In this document: one piece after another, positions 7,201-9,986 of the stretch | How positions within the stretch are numbered: the stretch's first letter is position 1 | How the letters are laid out: each line of letters starts with the position of its first letter | NCBI GenBank assembly: GCA_045577175.1 | Contig: JAZNHT010000073.1 | Location: forward strand, 1 to 9,986 | Length of the DNA stretch: 9,986 nucleotides | Direction: 5' to 3' | Origin: SIG701 sp045577175 | Lineage (GTDB): Bacteria; Bacillota; Clostridia; Oscillospirales; CAG-272 | Program-made: the position numbers and the translations under genes | Notes under the pieces: generated by a model | Databases searched by the model: none | What the model was told of the DNA's origin: nothing | Seen by the model: only the letters and a program-made list of their open reading frames with translations

Positions 7201-9658
7201 ATTTTTTAAGGAGTGTTTCCACAATTTTCGACAGCACCTTGTCAGAGTCGGGGAAGCATTCGATCAGCTCTCTGTCATACGTGCCGAGAGGGCGGGGGAT
7301 TACGGAGTTGTTTGTCAGGAGCGAGACGATTCGGCTTTTATACGGCTCTTTGTCTTCTGCTTTCCGTACGGTAAGGATGGCACGACCGTGTCCCCTTTTG
7401 TAATCGGTTTCAAATTGCAGAAGATCTTTTTGTATTTCGTACGTGTGTACGGCACGTCTGGTTTGTTCGCTCGCGTCGTATCGGCACTCCTCCAAAATAT
7501 CCTCCGTCATCATCCCGCTTTCTGCCAGTGCCTCAGCCAGTTGGGGACGGATGCCGTACACGCTTGTGTTGTGGAGCACATACGGCACAAGCTCCATGGG
7601 AAGTCCCGGCCTCTTTTTGCGGATCAGCTCGGCAAAGATTTCAAACGGCTCCGCGTCTGTGCTGTTCAAGAGAATCTCGGAGAAGCGTGCCTTGTCACCC
7701 GGCATATAATTGAAAAAGCGCATACCAATACCGCGGCTCTTGAAAAACTTGGCATTTGGCCCGTTCGGGGACGCTTCTGCAAGCTGTAAGAGCTTTTCGC
7801 CGAGTACTCTGACGTCGGGATACTGCACGCAGTACAGCACCTCGAAGAAGCACGTCTCCTCGTAGGTGAGCTTGCTTTGGCAGTTTTCAAGAATCCGCTC
7901 GGCTTCGCGGATCAGCGGATCGGGGTCCAGCGGAAATACGGGATGTCCCTGCGGATGTACTGTGCTTGCGAAGAAGGACAAGAGATATGCTTTGCGTTTC
8001 GGATCTGTTTCGTCAAGTGCAGCGTGGGCAATCTCCGTGTGCACCCACGGCGGAGAGGAGGCAAACGATTCAAAGAGGGCAGGGTATTGCGTATCGAAAA
8101 ATCCTTCGCGTGACAAAATATCCTCTGCCGTGATCGGGGGAGCGATGGATTTCTTTTTAGGGAAATCCTTGTGTACGTCCAGCTTTTTCCCAAAGGGGTG
8201 CTCGGCTTCCACACGCCTCAGAAGAGGCAAAAAGCGCGCTTTCCCGATGCCTGCCACCATGGAGAAAATCGGATTGTTCTTTTCGGGCACGGGCGGATGC
8301 TCGCTGTACTTATAAAGATCCGCCATATCAAACAGTACGCGCAGGAGCCGTTCGTCCTCGCACTTCAGATAGCTGCCGAGTGCGCGTGCGACAGATGCAT
8401 ACCGAGTCCCGGCAGCGTCTGTTTCTTTTCCGTCCTCGCCGTTTTTCAGCTGTTCGGTCAGTACGGCATAGGACTGCGCGTATTCCTCTTCAAAAAGGGC
8501 AAGGGTTTCTTCTTTATACCCAAGATCAACGAGAAGCGGCGCTGCAAAAAAGCATTTGCCCTCTTTGATGCGGGCAAGGAGCCCTTCGGCGATTTCACGC
8601 GCAAGTACTTCGCTGTCGGGGAAGGATTCGATCAGTGCTTTTTCATAGAATCCGTACGTGCGGACGTATTTTTCATTTCCGAGCAGAAAATCGACAAGCA
8701 CCTTGCGGAAGGAGGATTTTTTCTCCTGCGCTCTGAGCAGGACCACAGCGCATCCGAGTCCTTCTTTGATGTACTCCTCAAATGCTGTTACTTTCATAGC
8801 AAGTTCCCGATAACTCCGCTCGCCCCGCAGGCGTTCGTCATACGCTTCCTTGCGGTACTGCAGGGGGGATTTGCCGAATCGCTTTTTGAACGCGCGGATA
8901 TAGTAGTTCGGATCGGTGAATCCGTATTTTTCGGCGATCTGCGTGATCGGTACGGAGGTGAACAGGAGATCGGGGCGGCTCACGTTCAGCCGCTGCTCCA
9001 AAACATACTGCGCAGGTGTCATGCCTGTCATGTTTTTGACCATTTCGGTAAGCGTTGTACGGTTGGTGTGGAAATAGCGCGACAGGGCAGAGAGGGAGAG
9101 ATCCTTGTCGAGATTTTCGCGGATGTAATGAAGCACCTCGTCCTCTTTCAGGTCTCCCGTGGCACAGTATGCTCTTTCCGCTATCTGCAGAATGGTGATC
9201 AGATCGGAGCGTGTATTGCACGACCACATGACATCGGTATCATGATCGTTTACGTGGATCTTTGCCCGCTGAAAGTGTGTTTGCATCATATCATATTCGT
9301 GCTCTGTCAGCTGCAGAATGCCAATATATTCTGTGTTTCGGGTGCGGAACAGATGAAAGTCGGGGTATCCGTGCCGCGCACGCATCTCCTCATATATCGG
9401 CATGCCGATGATTTCATGATTGAGGTTTACGTTATAGAAGAACGGCAGAAACTGCAGATTGACTACCTCGTACTGTCCGCCGTGTACCGCTACGGTATCT
9501 TCCACGCTCAGACAGAGTAGAAAGCGTCCCGTGAGATAGCAGCGGACGCCGTTCAGCGTCAGTGTGAGTGCGTCGGCGTTTATAAGAATGAGCGAATACA
9601 TTGTATCGGATGACACGATATCTGTCTTTATGTCGATCAGTGTTTTTTCGTATTTCAT
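4235..9658 (-). CDS. Giant AraC-type regulator with three-unit helical solenoid and C-terminal domain (1807 aa)
   Basis: Residues 1-165 resemble an AraC-family sensor region: a strand-rich cupin-like part, then a helix-rich connector including LQLTEHEYDMMQTHF. Residues about 170-272 form the double helix-turn-helix: LSLSALSRYFHTNRTTLTEM, then ITQIAEKYGFTDPNYYIRAF and KKRFGKSPLQYRK, close to the AraC signature. Residues about 288-1690 are three tandem, helix-rich units (see separate entries). Residues about 1691-1807 are a distinct strand-containing domain. AraC-family regulators are usually near 300 residues, so this is about six times larger. No signal peptide or membrane segment is seen, so it should act in the cytoplasm on DNA. 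The start at 9658 has AAGGAGG (9667-9673) 8 nt upstream; the open frame reaches 9715 but would run through the promoter. It heads the cluster and may control it and itself. The ligand or partner bound by the solenoid is unknown. Confidence 0.92.
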   Translation of the reverse strand: MKYEKTLIDIKTDIVSSDTMYSLILINADALTLTLNGVRCYLTGRFLLCLSVEDTVAVHGGQYEVVNLQFLPFFYNVNLNHEIIGMPIYEEMRARHGYPDFHLFRTRNTEYIGILQLTEHEYDMMQTHFQRAKIHVNDHDTDVMWSCNTRSDLITILQIAERAYCATGDLKEDEVLHYIRENLDKDLSLSALSRYFHTNRTTLTEMVKNMTGMTPAQYVLEQRLNVSRPDLLFTSVPITQIAEKYGFTDPNYYIRAFKKRFGKSPLQYRKEAYDERLRGERSYRELAMKVTAFEEYIKEGLGCAVVLLRAQEKKSSFRKVLVDFLLGNEKYVRTYGFYEKALIESFPDSEVLAREIAEGLLARIKEGKCFFAAPLLVDLGYKEETLALFEEEYAQSYAVLTEQLKNGEDGKETDAAGTRYASVARALGSYLKCEDERLLRVLFDMADLYKYSEHPPVPEKNNPIFSMVAGIGKARFLPLLRRVEAEHPFGKKLDVHKDFPKKKSIAPPITAEDILSREGFFDTQYPALFESFASSPPWVHTEIAHAALDETDPKRKAYLLSFFASTVHPQGHPVFPLDPDPLIREAERILENCQSKLTYEETCFFEVLYCVQYPDVRVLGEKLLQLAEASPNGPNAKFFKSRGIGMRFFNYMPGDKARFSEILLNSTDAEPFEIFAELIRKKRPGLPMELVPYVLHNTSVYGIRPQLAEALAESGMMTEDILEECRYDASEQTRRAVHTYEIQKDLLQFETDYKRGHGRAILTVRKAEDKEPYKSRIVSLLTNNSVIPRPLGTYDRELIECFPDSDKVLSKIVETLLKKFSDKNILPYLPGSCAEISLLGKLGYTEKITDILNVHYEKAYADLIEYIKTDNSNQGALPVEAYFGLICAYMRGLHADRAVAKKLLLDMAELYAYSDAPILPHKHGIVNIFTFLGEEEPDTLFTEVAEEHRFGEKLRKCTAKRALRPQAEPNISTEEFLSSYDRSQQPGSNPNEFLKLVFSLPEASEETVCTVAQAALDNLESEKGLYYLSLFGPLHITPLETRGARFPLDVTPILEKVEAMEIIAEGMYGSNPKYWLLVKLCSFLSGVTHPKVKNLGKKILLDEKADSLLKEQACRMVWSANFEPDDTQDIIAFLKLSHKTGDESLCTACLRCLSEQMKKNNVRLAPALVKDIFYMADYHIRPTVVEAILASGSRIDDILEDCRRDAHEKIREMAAQADAEAVGDKVAEFTEDLSKGLGRAILTVCKAEDKAPYRKALVSFIADQSALTGKWISPTFDAYLFELIRLFPDTDSIIAEITPLLFSYLKEGRKLVSLPLLLRLGYEKEVRALMEEMYKTAYDGLVEYEKAGADGDASRLAHLFTHAAESQVHELHGGEARAKEILLDIADLYDYTDTPFLSVRFNPVFGIVRNDEMLRRLFEQIAAEHRNGQKLLAHNTTTHPDPSLTPAKENLTLADLLAIKVEDSESYFSVVKAFLDAPDSLVRAFAEEIVKEKDPKKLGDLLSPFNFGIRASHVDKKKAPVFPLDPTPLIEIAEQNTATDPKNGFLPLEIGELYIFLAHLRHPAVRAWGERLYAVGDKELFRYGVIAFENNYVPEDCAHLERMAKEAPYPMRNFCRQTVERLIAAEADGISEELMRYCFYNTENCYSRLRIVHAWLKRGTMPPDVREECLYDSYDEIRRLFKDGHSEKADFIAFEKAVIHRIFKEVPEYEENLCRQYRSVVVADRKFTEHGFCTTFYGVTVPYSLGKDVNLTLGKVSATLNDGQHGASFVLFIEGGVISCLEGYAYDEPWPEKIEKYALFDPEETEQ
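4238..4588 (-). other. Unique C-terminal domain of the giant protein (residues about 1691-1807)
   Basis: After unit III the composition changes from helices to alternating strands: GFCTTFYGVTVPYSLG, LTLGKVSATLNDGQHG, ASFVLFIEGGVISCLEGYAY, then DEPWPEKIEKYALF. It is not repeated elsewhere in the protein, so it is a separate module. From memory, similar 'hG-x-x-x-x-x-x-x-x-x-HGA-x-F-x-L-F' and 'EGY-x-Y-x-E-x-WP' endings occur in small uncharacterised Firmicutes proteins; this is a recollection, not a search result. Confidence 0.6.
4589..5983 (-). repeat. Solenoid unit III (residues about 1226-1690)
   Basis: The third copy. Landmarks: GLGRAILTVCKAEDK (1236), FPDTDSIIAEI (1287), DIADLYDYTDTPF (1384), EQIAAEHRNGQKL (1419), FPLDPTPLIEIAEQ (1522), VRAWGERLYAVGD (1565), REECLYDSYDEIRRL (1666). 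It has an LHGGEA-containing helix pair and runs into the C-terminal domain. Confidence 0.85.
5984..7423 (-). repeat. Solenoid unit II (residues about 746-1225)
   Basis: The second copy. Landmarks: GHGRAILTVRKAEDK (756), FPDSDKVLSKI (802), DMAELYAYSDAPI (906), TEVAEEHRFGEKL (942), FPLDVTPILEKVEAM (1046), VKNLGKKIL (1092), ILEDCRRDAHEKIRE (1198). It matches unit III closely at its start in both protein and DNA. It is the longest unit, about 480 residues. Confidence 0.85.
7424..8797 (-). repeat. Solenoid unit I (residues about 288-745)
   Basis: The first copy of the repeated unit. Landmarks in order: GLGCAVVLL (300), FPDSEVLAREI (346), DMADLYKYSEHPP (444), RRVEAEHPFGKKL (481), FPLDPDPLIREAERI (575), VRVLGEKLLQLAE (616), ILEECRYDASEQTRR (721). 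The same order is found in units II and III. Its opening is the most diverged of the three (GCAVVLLRAQEK rather than GRAILTV-KAEDK). Boundaries are approximate. Confidence 0.85.
8843..9151 (-). other. AraC-type DNA-binding domain (residues 170-272)
   Basis: Two helix-turn-helix motifs are visible. The first covers about residues 188-210 (ALSRYFHTNRTTLTEMVKNM) and the second about 238-262 (ITQIAEKYGFTDPNYYIRAF). The family-typical ending FKKRFGKSPLQYRK follows. All expected landmarks are present, including the G in 'YGF', the aromatic YY and the terminal 'G-x-S-P-x-x-Y-R', so DNA binding is probably intact. Confidence 0.9.
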
Positions 9659-9666
9659 GATGGCTA

Positions 9667-9673
9667 CCTCCTT
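9667..9673 (-). promoter_or_regulatory. Ribosome binding site fixing the start of the giant gene
   Basis: A perfect AAGGAGG lies 8 nt before the ATG at 9656-9658. It decides against the upstream in-frame ATG at 9713-9715, which lies in the -35 region of the proximal promoter. Confidence 0.9.
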
Positions 9674-9685
9674 TTGGGTGACTTT

Positions 9686-9715
9686 ATTATACCATATGGG
9701 AAAAATGGCTGTCAC
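9686..9715 (-). promoter_or_regulatory. Proximal promoter (P1) of the giant regulator gene
   Basis: On the minus strand: GTGACA (-35, 9710-9715), an 18-bp spacer, then TATAAT (-10, 9686-9691) preceded by TGG, which makes an extended -10. Initiation would fall near 9679, leaving a leader of about 20 nt with the ribosome site. The 8-bp palindrome CCATATGG abuts the -10. Confidence 0.8.
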
Positions 9716-9749
9716 GGAAAATATACTGCAAAAATCGGACTATTTACAA

Positions 9750-9760
9750 TGCGGATCGCA
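9750..9760. promoter_or_regulatory. Short inverted repeat downstream of P2
   Basis: TGCG-N3-CGCA, an 11-bp interrupted palindrome that begins about 6 bp downstream of the expected P2 start. It could be an operator or a small leader hairpin. Its short arms mean chance is possible. Confidence 0.25.
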
Positions 9761-9772
9761 GTCTGTGTAATC

Positions 9773-9784
9773 ATTATACCATAT
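9773..9784 (-). promoter_or_regulatory. Distal promoter-like element (P2), identical 12-mer to P1
   Basis: ATATGGTATAAT occurs here and again at 9686-9697, 87 bp apart. It gives a perfect extended -10 (TGG then TATAAT at 9773-9778). No good -35 is found at 16-18 bp; the best-placed hexamer is AACAGA, inside the palindrome at 9789-9801. It may be a weak or activator-dependent start with a leader of about 105 nt. Confidence 0.55.
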
Positions 9785-9788
9785 TCAG

Positions 9789-9801
9789 AACAGATTCTGT
9801 T
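9789..9801. promoter_or_regulatory. 13-bp palindrome, candidate operator at P2
   Basis: AACAGA-T-TCTGTT is perfectly symmetrical around 9795. It covers the position where the -35 of P2 would lie, so a bound protein would block or replace -35 contacts. The binding protein is unknown; the adjacent AraC-type regulator or another factor are both possible. Confidence 0.45.
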
Positions 9802-9820
9802 GAATTTTAGTTGAATTATT
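9799..9820. repeat. Tandem 11-bp direct repeat upstream of P2
   Basis: GTTGAATT starts at 9799 and again at 9810, an 11-bp period (GTTGAATTTTA then GTTGAATTATT). The spacing is close to one helical turn and lies upstream of P2, as an activator site might. AraC-type proteins use direct-repeat sites, but often with other spacing, so the assignment is tentative. Confidence 0.4.
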
Positions 9821-9826
9821 GATAAA

Positions 9827-9862
9827 AAAACAGGACGCTTCCTTACGGAAACGTCCTGTTTT
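9827..9862 (-). terminator. Strong intrinsic terminator for the gene beyond the right edge
   Basis: CAGGACG (9831-9837) pairs with CGTCCTG (9852-9858). Flanking AAAA/TTTT pairs extend the stem outward, and after one C-A mismatch TTCC/GGAA extends it inward to a TTAC loop. Minus-strand RNA ends in a run of seven U. Plus-strand RNA would have four U, so bidirectional function is possible but leftward is stronger. It insulates the cluster from upstream transcription. Confidence 0.8.
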
Positions 9863-9986
9863 GTGGGGGCAGAGAAAAGGCGAAATTTCGCCCACCGCCG
9901 TCGCACCGACTTGGCTTTGCCAAGTCGCGTCGTCTCGCTCGCTGCCGCTCCCGATACTCCCTGCTTTGGGCGGAAAAACTTCGAAA
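9863..9986. other. Intergenic segment with two perfect palindromes, no gene seen
   Basis: No convincing coding frame is present at this edge. GGCGAAATTTCGCC (9879-9892) is a perfect 14-bp palindrome. It is enclosed by GTGGG (9863-9867) and CCCAC (9891-9895), which could form a larger competing stem. CGACTTGGC-TTT-GCCAAGTCG (9907-9927) is a perfect 9-bp hairpin. With the terminator just left of it, 9827-9927 is almost wholly self-complementary in blocks. This may be a dispersed palindromic element or the 3' region of the next gene to the right. Confidence 0.5.

Noticed and set aside
8171..9520. Plus-strand 449-codon open frame
   Set aside because: It is antisense to the AraC domain and solenoid unit I, and its protein shows no coherent fold or family pattern.
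4235..9658. CRISPR or short tandem repeat array within the giant gene
   Set aside because: The repetition is at 1.35-1.45 kb scale and is coding; there are no short regularly spaced identical repeats.
189..9658. Mobile element or prophage
   Set aside because: No transposase, integrase, portal, capsid, terminal repeat or attachment-site pattern was found in either strand.
9659..9715. 19-residue N-terminal extension of the giant regulator
   Set aside because: It would require translation through the P1 -10 and the AAGGAGG site. The ATG at 9658 is ideally spaced from that site.
9712..9906. Minus-strand 64-codon open frame
   Set aside because: It runs across a strong terminator stem, palindromes and the two promoters. 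It has no ribosome site and no conserved-looking pattern.

Overview
All convincing genes in this window lie on the minus strand, so the locus reads right to left. The setting looks like a low-to-mid-GC Firmicutes genome, probably a gut Clostridia/Oscillospiraceae-type organism. The signs are strong AAGGAGG-type ribosome binding sites, TTGACA/TATAAT promoters (two with an extended TGG-TATAAT -10), and an AraC-type regulator in the style common in Clostridia. The taxonomic guess is an inference. No rRNA, tRNA, CRISPR array, transposase, integrase or phage gene is visible.

Layout from upstream (right) to downstream (left). Positions 9659-9986 hold no convincing gene. They contain perfect hairpins, a strong terminator for the gene further right, and a compact regulatory region: two promoters sharing the same 12-mer, 87 bp apart, with inverted and direct repeats. 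Next is a 1807-residue protein (4235-9658). It has an AraC-type N-terminal sensor and DNA-binding domain, three tandem copies of a 440-480 residue helical unit, and a separate C-terminal domain. It is followed at short spacing by a DUF4279-like protein (3774-4211) and an unrecognised 184-aa protein (3210-3764). A 145-bp interval carries a candidate internal promoter and a possible 19-aa leader peptide that ends 1 nt before the next gene. Then come an unrecognised 192-aa protein (2491-3069), a double zinc-ribbon protein (1907-2443), and a 566-residue protein combining a beta-propeller-like half with a degenerate methyltransferase-like half (189-1889). A possible 31-aa four-cysteine peptide (77-172) and a good intrinsic terminator (31-70) close the unit.

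Interpretation: a giant AraC-like regulator heads a cassette of small, mutually unrelated orphan proteins. This resembles the immunity or 'polyimmunity' gene arrays associated with polymorphic toxins, but no toxin is visible. The three small genes at 2491-4211 look AT-richer than the genes on either side (about 37-42% GC in sampled 60-base lines, against about 53-63%), consistent with modular assembly. The functional reading is a hypothesis; the gene order, repeat structure and motifs are read from the sequence.
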